NCBI GenBank assembly: GCA_045116675.1
Contig: JBGUMF010000093.1
Span: 1-37,577, forward strand
Length of the DNA stretch: 37,577 bases
Reading direction: 5' to 3'
DNA from: F23-D06 sp045116675
GTDB lineage: Bacteria; Bacteroidota; Bacteroidia; Bacteroidales; WCHB1-69
Positions within the stretch are counted from its first letter, which is position 1. Every line of letters starts with the position of its first letter. Both the position numbers and the translations under genes were made by a program. This document shows positions 1 to 15,440 of this stretch, one piece after another. The notes below the pieces were generated by a model. That model was not told the DNA's origin. It saw only the letters and a list, made by a program, of their open reading frames with translations, and did no database searches.

Positions 1-1385
1 ATGGTATCTTCAATGTTGACGAACTTGCCAGGGATGCCGGTGAACTGCTCGGCCACGAAGAATGGTTGCGACATAAAGCGCTGCACGCGGCGGGCGCGGT
101 GCACGGTCTTGCGGTCCTCTTCGGAGAGTTCTTCCATACCAAGAATGGCGATGATATCCTGCAGTTCCTTATAACGTTGCAGACTTTCCTTCACGCGCTG
201 AGCGGTCTTGTAGTGCTCCTCGCCCACGATGTCGGGCGAGAGGATGCGCGAGGTGGAATCCAGCGGATCCACGGCGGGATAGATACCCAGCTCGGAGATC
301 TTACGGCTCAACACCGTGGTGGCGTCCAAGTGGGAGAACGTGGTGGCAGGGGCGGGGTCCGTCAAGTCGTCGGCGGGCACGTAGATGGCTTGCACGGAGG
401 TGATGGATCCGCGCTTGGTGGAGGTGATGCGCTCCTGCATGGTACCCATCTCCGTGGCCAGCGTCGGCTGGTAGCCCACAGCGGAGGGCATACGGCCCAG
501 CAAGGCGGAGACCTCGGAGCCGGCCTGCGTGAAACGGAAGATGTTGTCCACGAAGAAGAGGATGTCGCGACCACCGGTGGTGTCGTCGCCGTCGCGGTAG
601 CCTTCGGCGACCGTCAGGCCGGAGAGTGCCACGCGGGCACGCGCCCCGGGCGGCTCGTTCATCTGGCCGAACACAAGGGTGGCCTGCGACTTGGCCAGCT
701 CATCCTTGTTGACCTTGGAGAGGTCCCAACCGCCGGCCTTCATGCTCTGCAGGAAGTCGTCACCATAACGGATGACGTTGGACTCGAGCATCTCGCGGAG
801 CAGGTCGTTGCCCTCACGCGTACGCTCACCCACGCCCGTGAAGACCGTCATGCCGCCGTAGTTCTTGGCAATATTGTGGATCATCTCCATGATAAGCACC
901 GTCTTACCCACACCAGCACCACCGAAAAGCCCGATCTTACCGCCCTTGGCGTAAGGCTCAATCAGGTCGATGACCTTGATACCGGTATAGAAAACCTCCT
1001 GTGATGTGGAGAGGTTGTCGAATGTGGGCGGGTCGCGGTGGATGTCGCTGCGGCGGGTGCCAGCGTCCACCTGGCCAATGCCGTCGATGGTGTTGCCGAT
1101 CACATTGAGCAGACGCCCGTTGATATTTTCCGTGGGCATGGTGATCATACGCCCAGTGGCCACCACCTCCATGCCCCTGTGCAGGCCGTCGGTGGAATCC
1201 ATGGAGATACAGCGCATCGTGTTCTCGCCGATATCCTGTTCACATTCCAGAATCAGCTTCTCGCCATTGTCCCGAACCACTTCAAGAGCGTCGTAAATAT
1301 TGGGAAGCACACAATCCTCATCGAAATGCACATCAACGACGGCACCGATGATTTGGGATATTTTACCTTTAACTAAATCAGCCAT
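1..1385 (-). CDS. atpD: ATP synthase F1 subunit beta (partial, C-terminus beyond window)
   Basis: This is the catalytic beta subunit of the F1 head of the proton- or sodium-driven ATP synthase, on the cytoplasmic face of the inner membrane. The reverse strand reads from an ATG at 1385 as MADLVKGKISQIIGAVVDV. It continues through the nucleotide-binding P-loop GGAGVGKT, the GERTREGNDL catalytic segment and the ALLGRMPSAVGYQPTLATEM region, all textbook F1-beta signatures. About 461 codons are present; the usual length is 460-510, so only the extreme C-terminus lies outside the window. The start follows the family N-terminus, and a -7 promoter element sits 36 bases upstream. This agrees with the usual Bacteroidetes arrangement in which atpD heads the atp operon. 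The gene lies 58 bases downstream of the T9SS-cargo stop codon, but its own promoter suggests independent transcription. Confidence 0.97.
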   Translation of the reverse strand, partial: MADLVKGKISQIIGAVVDVHFDEDCVLPNIYDALEVVRDNGEKLILECEQDIGENTMRCISMDSTDGLHRGMEVVATGRMITMPTENINGRLLNVIGNTIDGIGQVDAGTRRSDIHRDPPTFDNLSTSQEVFYTGIKVIDLIEPYAKGGKIGLFGGAGVGKTVLIMEMIHNIAKNYGGMTVFTGVGERTREGNDLLREMLESNVIRYGDDFLQSMKAGGWDLSKVNKDELAKSQATLVFGQMNEPPGARARVALSGLTVAEGYRDGDDTTGGRDILFFVDNIFRFTQAGSEVSALLGRMPSAVGYQPTLATEMGTMQERITSTKRGSITSVQAIYVPADDLTDPAPATTFSHLDATTVLSRKISELGIYPAVDPLDSTSRILSPDIVGEEHYKTAQRVKESLQRYKELQDIIAILGMEELSEEDRKTVHRARRVQRFMSQPFFVAEQFTGIPGKFVNIEDT

Positions 1386-1420
1386 ATACGTGAGTTTACA
1401 GTTCTATTTTTTTGAGCCGC

Positions 1421-1428
1421 CAAAGATA
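1421..1428 (-). promoter_or_regulatory. Bacteroidetes -7 promoter element for atpD
   Basis: The minus strand carries TATCTTTG, matching the Bacteroidetes primary-sigma -7 consensus TAnnTTTG, 36 bases upstream of the atpD start. No TTTG -33 box lies at the ideal 19-21 base spacing, so only the -7 half is well supported. Confidence 0.6.
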
Positions 1429-1443
1429 AGAAAAAAATTCAAA

Positions 1444-3216
1444 CTATTTCTTGATCACCTTCCCTACATTCTGACCCACTTTCACCACATACACGCCCGA
1501 TGCGTAGGAGCTCAAATCAATCTGTTCGCGGGTGCTGGTCAACGGTTTTCTAAACAATAATTTACCAAAAATGTCGAACACCATCACAGACTCGTGATTT
1601 TGTACCATTTCCTCATCCTCCACCTCAAGCGTCACAAAGTTGGTAGTCGGGTTGGGATAAAGGTTGAAAGATGTTTTGGAAGGATGTTCCCCCACGCCTA
1701 ACGGAGAAAGGTAAACCGGGTTCACGTGATAGAGGCTGTCGAAGACAATACCGTTTGTGATATTTCCGTTTATGGCCCAATTGTGCGGGATGGTAACAAG
1801 ACAGAGTTCCAGCTCCTCCGTGCCGCCAGCCGGCAGGTTGAAAGGCCCTACAGAAGCAAGGCCTCTACGGTCAGCGGGAGAATTGCCCACGTTATATTCC
1901 GTCCATCCGCCAACGCCGTACATGTCGGGGTTGGGGTCCATACCGTATGTTCCAACGTTACAAGGATCGCTCAGGCCAGGAAACATAAAGTTACATTCTG
2001 GACCATTCCCTCCATTTTCGGTATGACCGTTCCCACCATAGCGCATCTTCGTGTAATCTTTCCAAATTCCACGCAGGGCATTATAATACTCAACGGCAAC
2101 CGTAGGGTCGCCATATATCGAATTATCGTTGTTATGACGGATAAAACCAGTCATACCGTAGCGCTCGTTATCTACAATGCCGTCGCCAAAACCGGAAGTT
2201 CCATTCATGGCATATCGGTCAAACGTATTTCCACTATAAAGATAAGAAGCACAACCGGCAGATTCACTGTAGGCAGGGTTGTCAACACCATCGGCGGGCA
2301 TCAGCGGGCCCGACAACAGCGTGAGCGTCTGCACAGGCCAGTCGGCACCATAGCTATTACTTTGACCGGAACCATCTATTCCTGTTCCGTTATAACAATA
2401 AACGGTGTTCTTCATCACATCGCATCCCACATAGTCATCGCCATAATATCCTAAATCCCAATCACTCCACAATCCGATGTATGCGTTATGATAGTTGTTC
2501 TGCGAGCGATTGAAGATTTTGTATTTCAAAAAGATAGTGTTATTCATAATAGTATCTTCGGGGACATTGTACGCATACGCCATCACGTGGGCTTCCACGC
2601 CTAACGGAAGTCCCTGGCTTTCCGTGTGCGTGCTATAATTGTCATTAAAGATGATGAATTGCGCCATGTCGCCGGGGAAAGCCGGGTAGTCGCCATGTTC
2701 CGGCTCATAGCGGTTGTTGTAGTCCACATCCACAAACGGGGCGAGCAGCCATGCTTGGCCTTTGGTCGTGTCGCCGTGCGCAGGCCAGTCGAGGATATGC
2801 TGCGGGATCGTGTAACCCGAGGTGAGCCTGTTTTCCAAAAAGTCCAGCACCTCCTGACGGGTGATTTTGAACGTGCGGTCCCACTGCTGGCGGGTGGTCT
2901 CGTCAATGGAAGCATCCACTGTGGAGAGCGGCCCGGGCCAGGTGTCGTGGCCCACCTGATTGTAACGGTCCGCAAACAGATGGAGCAAGGTGTCGGCGTC
3001 CAACGCGCCCATCCAGAACGAATAGCAGAAATAGGTGGACTGCTCCGAGCCTTTGGGGACACGGAAACCATCGTTGTTCTCCGAAAACCAACCGCCCCCC
3101 TGAGGTCTGATGGGAGCATCCACATTATTGATATCAAGATGGTTTTCCTGCGCCTGCGCAACCATTCCGGCCACGCACAACAGGATGTTGAGGAATAAAA
3201 TTGTACGCTTTCTCAT
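1444..3216 (-). CDS. Secreted T9SS type A sorting-domain protein
   Basis: A 590-residue exported protein. It begins with a classic Sec signal peptide (MRKRTILFLNILLCVAGMVAQAQ, cleavage after about residue 23). It ends in a type IX secretion C-terminal sorting domain: NLYPNPTTNFVTLEV near residue 516, then VFDIFGKLL and the terminal SSYASGVYVVKVG and VIKK. T9SS exports such proteins across the outer membrane, and they are usually anchored on the surface or released. The central part resembles a large group of Bacteroidetes T9SS cargos: a VPKGSEQSTYF segment, an FWMGALDAD segment, and an acidic DVDYNNRYEPEHGDYP segment that looks like a calcium-binding loop before FIIFND. I recognise no catalytic motif. 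A -7 element lies at 3285-3292, giving a leader of roughly 60 bases. The function is unknown; a surface or adhesive role is only inference. Confidence 0.88.
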   Translation of the reverse strand: MRKRTILFLNILLCVAGMVAQAQENHLDINNVDAPIRPQGGGWFSENNDGFRVPKGSEQSTYFCYSFWMGALDADTLLHLFADRYNQVGHDTWPGPLSTVDASIDETTRQQWDRTFKITRQEVLDFLENRLTSGYTIPQHILDWPAHGDTTKGQAWLLAPFVDVDYNNRYEPEHGDYPAFPGDMAQFIIFNDNYSTHTESQGLPLGVEAHVMAYAYNVPEDTIMNNTIFLKYKIFNRSQNNYHNAYIGLWSDWDLGYYGDDYVGCDVMKNTVYCYNGTGIDGSGQSNSYGADWPVQTLTLLSGPLMPADGVDNPAYSESAGCASYLYSGNTFDRYAMNGTSGFGDGIVDNERYGMTGFIRHNNDNSIYGDPTVAVEYYNALRGIWKDYTKMRYGGNGHTENGGNGPECNFMFPGLSDPCNVGTYGMDPNPDMYGVGGWTEYNVGNSPADRRGLASVGPFNLPAGGTEELELCLVTIPHNWAINGNITNGIVFDSLYHVNPVYLSPLGVGEHPSKTSFNLYPNPTTNFVTLEVEDEEMVQNHESVMVFDIFGKLLFRKPLTSTREQIDLSSYASGVYVVKVGQNVGKVIKK

Positions 3217-3284
3217 ATTATTTGTGTTTTTGAATATTTTGCAAGAATCAAAACATCTTCCGATTTTCTTGGAAAATCATGTTG

Positions 3285-3292
3285 CAAAGATA
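3285..3292 (-). promoter_or_regulatory. Bacteroidetes -7 promoter element for the T9SS cargo gene
   Basis: TATCTTTG on the minus strand, 69 bases upstream of the start at 3216, matches the TAnnTTTG consensus. No convincing -33 box was found at the right distance. Confidence 0.5.
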
Positions 3293-3407
3293 CATCTTTT
3301 TATCGATAGCATCATTTTGTTTTTCCGATATTAGCCAAAACAAAAATTATTTTATACTCACAATCAATAAGTTATAAAATATGGTCAAAAAAATTTTTTC
3401 AAAACCA

Positions 3408-3436
3408 TTGACATATTGAAAAAAAGTGTATTTTTG
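3408..3436 (+). promoter_or_regulatory. Promoter of tRNA-Gly
   Basis: A TTG (3408-3410) is separated by 18 bases from TATTTTTG (3429-3436). This is a good match to the Bacteroidetes TTTG/TAnnTTTG promoter architecture. The -7 element ends 15 bases before the mature tRNA 5' end. Confidence 0.65.
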
Positions 3437-3451
3437 CAGCCGAAATCACAA

Positions 3452-3524
3452 GCGGAAGTAGCTCAGTTGGTAGAGCACAACCTTGCCAAGGTTGGGGTCG
3501 CGAGTCCGAGTCTCGTTTTCCGCT
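3452..3524 (+). tRNA. tRNA-Gly (anticodon GCC)
   Basis: A complete cloverleaf can be drawn. The acceptor stem is GCGGAAG paired with TTTCCGC (one G-T wobble). The D-arm contains AGCTCAGTTGGTAGAGC. The anticodon stem CAACC/GGTTG encloses the loop TTGCCAA, so the anticodon is GCC (glycine). The T-arm is GCGAG-TCCGAGT-CTCGT and the discriminator base is T. The following bases are CA, so CCA is not encoded and must be added enzymatically. A promoter precedes the gene and a hairpin terminator follows directly. Confidence 0.96.
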
Positions 3525-3525
3525 C

Positions 3526-3560
3526 AAAAAAAGAGACGCAATACTATTGCGTCTCTTTTT
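3526..3560 (+). terminator. Bidirectional rho-independent terminator between tRNA-Gly and the NRPS operon
   Basis: A perfect inverted repeat, AAAAAGAGACGCAA then TTGCGTCTCTTTTT with a 5-base loop, has A- and T-tracts on both flanks. It can stop the tRNA transcript on the plus strand. It can also stop the converging NRPS operon, whose stop codon lies at 3579 on the minus strand. Confidence 0.88.
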
Positions 3561-3578
3561 GTTTACCTTCGGAGCTCA

Positions 3579-10850
<7,272 letters not shown>

Positions 10851-10883
10851 TATTGCAAATCTAAATTTCTATCAATCAAAAAA

Positions 10884-12254
10884 TTAACATAGTGGCGACA
10901 ATATACTTTCAAGGCTCCTTTCTTTCTTTTTGTCATTCCAAGGCATTGTAAAAATCGTCGGGTTGACGGTCAGCATCACCCAACCCCAGTGCAGACGGCG
11001 GTTTTGGGAGACCTGTTGGAGAATATCCATCGTCTCTGTTCCTCTCATGTAGGAATACCCGGCTGCCACCTTGACAAACTGCGCGAAAGTATAGCTTATA
11101 CCGACTTCGAATTCATGCCCCAATGGTTTCTTTATTTTATTAAGATTGGCGGCGATGGCGTAGAAGTGATAGGCGGCATCAATTTTCAGGCCTTTGACAG
11201 GGTTAACGTAGCCTCCGGCATAGAGATTCTGCAAGCCGGGAGAAAAGTTGCTTACATAACTGTCCATATAGAAGAAGTCCATGGCGCCATAGAATTCGTG
11301 GTGTGATCCAAACAAAGGGCTGAAAGCACGGGCTTTGTCATGGAATATGAGGCCGAAACCTCCGTTGATCCGGACAGGGAATTGGTCACCGCTCAGGTAA
11401 TCGTAGCCGGCATAGAGGGAGTACATATCACTGGGCGTAACCTGTAGTTTCGCACTTCCCATGAAGGCGTCCAGCTTCATTCCGTTTTCCTCTCTTCCCA
11501 TCTGATAGTAGAAGGAGCCTTCCAACGTGACGATGCTGGGGTTCAATTTCACATAGCCTCCGAACAGCTGCTGAAAGAAGGTTGTGTCCGGAAAATTGGA
11601 GCTTTTGCTCTGGACTCCGATATTCATGCCAAGCAGGGAAAAACCGAACAACGACTTCGGTGTTTCGTAGTGATACCACAGTGTCTGCATGGTCTTATAG
11701 GGCTGAATTCCGCCAGCATAGTAATTGGTGCCTTGTGATATGTTTTCCGAATTCTGGTTGTAGGCGAGGAGTACGTGTACTTTGTGTCCGTAGCCTTCAA
11801 AGCCTAATTTCAGAGCATCGTGGGTGGGCGCGGTCATCGTCCAGTCATCGTAACCGAGAATACGCTCGTCGTCATATTCAAAACTTTGCCGGCCGATTTT
11901 GGCAAAAAGCCCAGTCTTGTTGTGCCTCATCGAGAGCCAGCCCTCTGACAGGCTCAGATTCCCGCCGGCCTGTCCCCACACCCCGGAAAACTGCGGCGAG
12001 AGCCTCAACTCGAACCAGTCGGACCGCTTGTATCCGATGTTGAGCCTGTACTGTCCCATGATAAAATGGGCCATCCGCTCGTTTTCGTCTTCTTCCAAGA
12101 CGTTGAATCCGCCGACACGGATCTCACCACGGGTGTTCAGCTTGGCGTCAATGGTGAACTCGTTTTGAGGATCTTGCGCCTGCAGGTCTTGGATCGCCAT
12201 AATGGCGACAACGACCCATATCCATTTGATGAATTTAATACAATGAGAATGCAT
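10884..12254 (-). CDS. Outer-membrane beta-barrel protein, alginate-export/porin-like
   Basis: A 456-residue protein with a signal peptide (hydrophobic WIWVVVAIMAIQDLQAQ, cleavage near residue 27). It is followed by alternating amphipathic strands rich in Tyr, Phe and Trp, typical of an outer-membrane barrel. The segment LSEGWLSMRH, then AKIGRQSFEYDDERILGYDDW and DALKLGFEG, resembles the alginate-export porin family, in which a GRQ...D.R..G..DW pattern recurs. The gene lies between the PPTase gene (15 bases downstream of it) and the NRPS gene (33 bases upstream of it), so it is almost certainly co-transcribed with both. A role as outer-membrane exit or uptake channel for the NRPS product is inferred from position only; the family is known for polysaccharide or small-solute passage. 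No inner-membrane exporter gene is seen nearby. Confidence 0.75.
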   Translation of the reverse strand: MHSHCIKFIKWIWVVVAIMAIQDLQAQDPQNEFTIDAKLNTRGEIRVGGFNVLEEDENERMAHFIMGQYRLNIGYKRSDWFELRLSPQFSGVWGQAGGNLSLSEGWLSMRHNKTGLFAKIGRQSFEYDDERILGYDDWTMTAPTHDALKLGFEGYGHKVHVLLAYNQNSENISQGTNYYAGGIQPYKTMQTLWYHYETPKSLFGFSLLGMNIGVQSKSSNFPDTTFFQQLFGGYVKLNPSIVTLEGSFYYQMGREENGMKLDAFMGSAKLQVTPSDMYSLYAGYDYLSGDQFPVRINGGFGLIFHDKARAFSPLFGSHHEFYGAMDFFYMDSYVSNFSPGLQNLYAGGYVNPVKGLKIDAAYHFYAIAANLNKIKKPLGHEFEVGISYTFAQFVKVAAGYSYMRGTETMDILQQVSQNRRLHWGWVMLTVNPTIFTMPWNDKKKERSLESILSPLC

Positions 12255-12269
12255 ATTTGATGTTTTATT

Positions 12270-12836
12270 TCAGATTTTACGATGGTTTACGATGGAATAG
12301 ATGTAATCACCCGTCTGTATAGTCTCAAAATGACAACCGTCCGTTTCACAAAGCACCATTTTCATATCATTGCGGATCCCTTCGCCGGTGAGCTTGAGCA
12401 GAGCCTCCTTCCGGGTCCAAAAGTGGAAAAACTGCATCGTGGGATTTGGAGACGCTTCTATTTGCGCCTGCTCCTGGTCGTTCATCGTGAAGCGGATCAG
12501 CGAAGGGGAGACTTGGCGGGGGACTTCCACATCCGCGCCCACGGGCTGGTCGCTGACGGCGCACAAGGCGACATGGCCGGAATGGCTGAAGCTGAAATGG
12601 ATGTCCGGATAGTCGATCAGGAACGGCTTCCCCCCGGCCTGATAGCCGAAAACGGGATTGTCCATGATGCCATATTCTTCCCGGAGGGCCTTCTTCAGCA
12701 GCAGATAGACGGCCAACGAGAGACGTCTTCCGCTCTCAAAGCGGAACTTCAACGCCTGCTCACGCCGCTGCGCAGAGACTTCAGCCAAGGCAGCTGCCAG
12801 ATCCAGTTCGGAGATGTTTTCGTCGATATAAACCAT
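12270..12836 (-). CDS. 4'-phosphopantetheinyl transferase, Sfp/Gsp type
   Basis: A 188-residue enzyme that transfers the phosphopantetheine arm of coenzyme A to the active serine of carrier domains, here presumably Ser966 and Ser1983 of the NRPS. Visible motifs are GGKPFL near 68-73, the FSFSHSGHVALCAVSD segment (81-96), the magnesium-binding VGADVE (Asp102, Glu104) and WTRKEALLKLTGEG (140-153). It is shorter than the usual 220-240 residues of Sfp. The shortfall is mainly at the N-terminus and C-terminal tail, while the catalytic motifs are intact. Its ATG lies one base after the STAS stop codon (TAACATG), indicating translational coupling. Placement between the regulatory genes and the NRPS gene strongly supports dedication to this pathway, though it could also serve other carrier proteins. 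Confidence 0.93.
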   Translation of the reverse strand: MVYIDENISELDLAAALAEVSAQRREQALKFRFESGRRLSLAVYLLLKKALREEYGIMDNPVFGYQAGGKPFLIDYPDIHFSFSHSGHVALCAVSDQPVGADVEVPRQVSPSLIRFTMNDQEQAQIEASPNPTMQFFHFWTRKEALLKLTGEGIRNDMKMVLCETDGCHFETIQTGDYIYSIVNHRKI

Positions 12837-12837
12837 G

Positions 12838-13143
12838 TTATCCGATGGTCTCGAAAATGGCGTCCAACTTGGTCATCTTGAAGACCTGCATCACATCAGG
12901 ACAGACATTCCTCAAATAGACCTTGCCTCCTTTGGCTGCCACCTCTTTTCTGATCTTCAAAAAGATACGCAACCCAGAGCTGCTGATGAACGGCATCTTC
13001 TCACAATCCAGAATGATATTCTGGTCGGCATGTTGCAACAAAGGGTCAATGGTCTCGGCAATCTGCTGTGCGGCCACAGTGTCCAAACGCCCGTCAAACG
13101 CGGCTATGATAGTAGCACCCTCTTCAGTAATTGTAATATTCAT
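12838..13143 (-). CDS. STAS-domain anti-sigma-factor antagonist (RsbV/SpoIIAA-like)
   Basis: A 101-residue single-domain STAS protein. In partner-switching systems such proteins are phosphorylated on a serine by an RsbW-type kinase and reactivated by a PP2C phosphatase. The hallmark strand-helix is NIILDCEKMPFISSSGLRIFL. By alignment with SpoIIAA (DSSG), Ser55 should be the phosphorylated residue. The preceding Asp of the classical motif is Ser54 here, a small deviation. The C-terminus reads VFKMTKLDAIFET, a common STAS ending. The gene follows the phosphatase/ATPase fusion by 51 bases and is coupled to the PPTase gene by a single-base gap. The obvious partner is the ATPase domain of the upstream protein; no separate anti-sigma factor or alternative sigma factor is present in the window. 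Confidence 0.92.
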   Translation of the reverse strand: MNITITEEGATIIAAFDGRLDTVAAQQIAETIDPLLQHADQNIILDCEKMPFISSSGLRIFLKIRKEVAAKGGKVYLRNVCPDVMQVFKMTKLDAIFETIG

Positions 13144-13194
13144 AATCTGATGAATTATTGATTATCTATAATTTATGCCAATGGCTTAACACGA

Positions 13195-15249
13195 TCAAAC
13201 ACTTTTCCTCATCCTCAACACATTCCGCCCATCCTCACGCACATATTCCACCTTGTCCATGATCTCTTTGATGATAAAAATACCCAGACCGCCGATCTGC
13301 CGTTCCTCCAGAGGGACATCCAGATTGACTTCCTGTTGTTGCAACGGATTGAATGGAACCCCCATATCCTTGATTTCCATAAGGATATCCTCATTATCAA
13401 TTTTGGCAGAGAGGGTCACTTCGCCTTGGGAGCTCTCCGGGTAGGCATACATGATGACGTTGGCCAGCACCTCCTCCAAAGCAAGGTTGACACTGGGCAG
13501 GAGAGCCATATCCAGGTTATGGCAATCGAAGAATTTCATCAGAAACGGTTCCAGCCGTTCCAGCTCATGGATATTATTGGTCAAAGTAAGCTGCTCTTCG
13601 GCAGACAGATAGCGTATGGAGAGCAGTGTCAGGTCATCGCTCTGCTCGGCGTGGTCCACAAATTGGCTCACGCGCTCCCGGATCCGGGACAGCTGCTCTT
13701 TGGCGGGCAAAGCGCCGAACTCGACAGCGGCGGCGAGGGCTCTCTTCTCTCCGAAGAGCTCCTTCTGGATGTTCTCCGCCTCCGTCAGGCCGTCGGTATA
13801 GAGCAGCAGCGTGTCGCCGGGAGCCAGGACCATCTCATGGGCCGTGTATTGGGCGGAGGGCTCCACACCCAGCAGCAGGGACGTCTCCGTGGACAAGAAT
13901 TCGGCACTTCCGTTTTTCACCAAAATTGGGGGATTGTGCCCGGCGTTGCAGTAGCGGATTTTCCCAGTGGACAAGTCCATGACACCGAGGAACATCGTGA
14001 TGAACATGATGTCCGGGTTATTGTCGCTGACAGAGCTGTTGAGGGCCTGCATGATGCTGTCGGGGCAGTCGTCCCGGGCCGAGAGGGTGCGGAACAGACT
14101 ATGCGCGATAGCCATCAGCAGTGCGGCAGGTACGCCCTTGCCGGAGACATCGCCAATGCAGAACAGCAACTTGCCATCCCGCACATAGTAGTCGTACAAG
14201 TCGCCGCCCACAAACTTGGCCGGCACCTGTAATCCGCCGACATCCACATATCGGCCCGCATCCGACAGAAGAGTGGAAGGCAGTAGCGACTGCTGGATGT
14301 CACGGGCGATGGCCAGCTCATCCTCGATATGTTGCTCCTTGGCACGTACCTCGTTCAGCTTCCAGAGGTTCTGGATGGAGCGGTAAGCGATGAAGAAGAC
14401 CGTGAGGATGCCCGTCAAGGCCAGGAGGACGAAGAAGAGGGTTGACCGCCGCAGGCGGTTATACATGTCGGAGTCGGGGATTGTCAGGATCAGGACCAGA
14501 TTCTTGCCGTCCACGGCTTCGGAGAAGACATGGCATTTACCTTTGGGCTTTGTCGGGGGCGTCACCACGCTGGCCCCGCTTTGGGTCACCAGGGCGCAGG
14601 TGCTGTGGGGGTAGAGCGTGACGCTTTTGACAATGCTGGCGAGCGTGTCGATGGTGACATCCGCGTTGATTACGCCCACCACCTCGCCGAGGCTGTCGCA
14701 TATGGGGAGGCCATAGGACATCATATAGGCCTTCCCGCCGGCGTTGTCGTAATACGGGTCGCTCCACCTACCCTTTTCGGAGGCCATTCCCTTCTGGAAC
14801 CACTCCATCTGGAGGTAGTCGTGGGTGGGTCCTCCCAGCTGGGCGACCACCATGGTGTCGCATCCCTTCTGATACCCCACGTAGGGCTCGAACCAGCGAC
14901 CTTTCTCGGGATAATAGTTCTCCTTGAAGGCGATGCCTGCACCCATGATGCGGGAGCTGGACTCCACGGTGTGACGGGCAATATCGTACATCGCCTCCGG
15001 GTCGTCCAGGGCATATTCCGCCATCGGCTGGATGGAGTTGACGACCGTCTCTATCTTCCCCATCCGGATGGAGATCATCATCTCGGCGTTTTTCAGGGTA
15101 GAGTCCGCCCGTTTCTCGGCAATACGGAGCGACTCCTTCCGGATGTGGAAATAGTAGGTCGCACTGACCATCGCCAGAACGACGATAGCAGCGACAATCT
15201 TCAGGAGTTCCTTCTTGGCGAATGCGTATTTACCCGTTTTGGATGACAT
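13195..15249 (-). CDS. Membrane sensor PP2C (SpoIIE/RsbU) phosphatase fused to an RsbW-like ATPase domain
   Basis: A 684-residue signalling protein. Order: a membrane helix (about 15-35), an extracytoplasmic Cache-like sensor (about 36-262; WFEPYVGY, GRWSDPYYD, GEVVGVINADVTID), a second membrane helix (about 266-290), a short coiled linker (VRAKEQHIEDELAIARDIQQSLLP split across it), and a SpoIIE/PP2C phosphatase (about 320-545). The phosphatase has metal-binding motifs GGDLYDYY, CIGDVSGKG, NAGHNPP, YTDGLTEA and SDDLTLL. The C-terminal 130 residues form a GHKL ATPase domain of the RsbW type, with N-box LALEEVLANVI, DMGVPFNP and GGLGIFII. Phosphatase and kinase-like activities therefore share one chain, and the adjacent STAS protein is the natural substrate. 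The gene is first in the NRPS operon behind a -7 element at 15271-15278. The ligand sensed and the final output are unknown. Confidence 0.93.
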   Translation of the reverse strand: MSSKTGKYAFAKKELLKIVAAIVVLAMVSATYYFHIRKESLRIAEKRADSTLKNAEMMISIRMGKIETVVNSIQPMAEYALDDPEAMYDIARHTVESSSRIMGAGIAFKENYYPEKGRWFEPYVGYQKGCDTMVVAQLGGPTHDYLQMEWFQKGMASEKGRWSDPYYDNAGGKAYMMSYGLPICDSLGEVVGVINADVTIDTLASIVKSVTLYPHSTCALVTQSGASVVTPPTKPKGKCHVFSEAVDGKNLVLILTIPDSDMYNRLRRSTLFFVLLALTGILTVFFIAYRSIQNLWKLNEVRAKEQHIEDELAIARDIQQSLLPSTLLSDAGRYVDVGGLQVPAKFVGGDLYDYYVRDGKLLFCIGDVSGKGVPAALLMAIAHSLFRTLSARDDCPDSIMQALNSSVSDNNPDIMFITMFLGVMDLSTGKIRYCNAGHNPPILVKNGSAEFLSTETSLLLGVEPSAQYTAHEMVLAPGDTLLLYTDGLTEAENIQKELFGEKRALAAAVEFGALPAKEQLSRIRERVSQFVDHAEQSDDLTLLSIRYLSAEEQLTLTNNIHELERLEPFLMKFFDCHNLDMALLPSVNLALEEVLANVIMYAYPESSQGEVTLSAKIDNEDILMEIKDMGVPFNPLQQQEVNLDVPLEERQIGGLGIFIIKEIMDKVEYVREDGRNVLRMRKSV

Positions 15250-15270
15250 GAACGTTTAAGATAGAGGGTG

Positions 15271-15278
15271 CAAAAATA
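15271..15278 (-). promoter_or_regulatory. Bacteroidetes -7 promoter element of the NRPS operon
   Basis: TATTTTTG on the minus strand, 21 bases upstream of the first gene of the five-gene operon, matches TAnnTTTG. No ideal -33 box is visible. It is the only good -7 element upstream of the operon after the pyrI terminator. Confidence 0.6.
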
Positions 15279-15368
15279 AATAAAAAAAAGATAGGCTTGC
15301 AGATGAGGCGACAAACAAGATCAGTTCTGTAATCTGATTACGGGGATGGATTAGAGCCGCACTTAAGC

Positions 15369-15399
15369 AAAAAAGCACCTCAAAGAAGGTGCTTTTTTT
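15369..15399 (-). terminator. Rho-independent terminator of pyrBI
   Basis: The inverted repeat AAAAGCACCT / AGGTGCTTTT with a 6-base loop is flanked by A- and T-tracts. It lies about 40 bases after the pyrI stop codon and separates pyrBI from the downstream NRPS operon on the same strand. Confidence 0.85.
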
Positions 15400-15440
15400 G
15401 TGTGCATAACAATATTATGCGGGTTTGCCCAAATCCCCCC

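Noticed and set aside
66..1004. Long plus-strand reading frame opposite atpD
   Set aside because: It is antisense to a clearly conserved atpD, is rich in Gly/His/Val as expected for a shadow frame, and has no recognisable domain.
10856..10863. TAGATTTG on the minus strand just before the NRPS ATG as an internal promoter
   Set aside because: It lies only 5 bases from the start codon, and the nearest upstream TTTG is 13 bases away, too short for the consensus. Read-through from the operon promoter is simpler.
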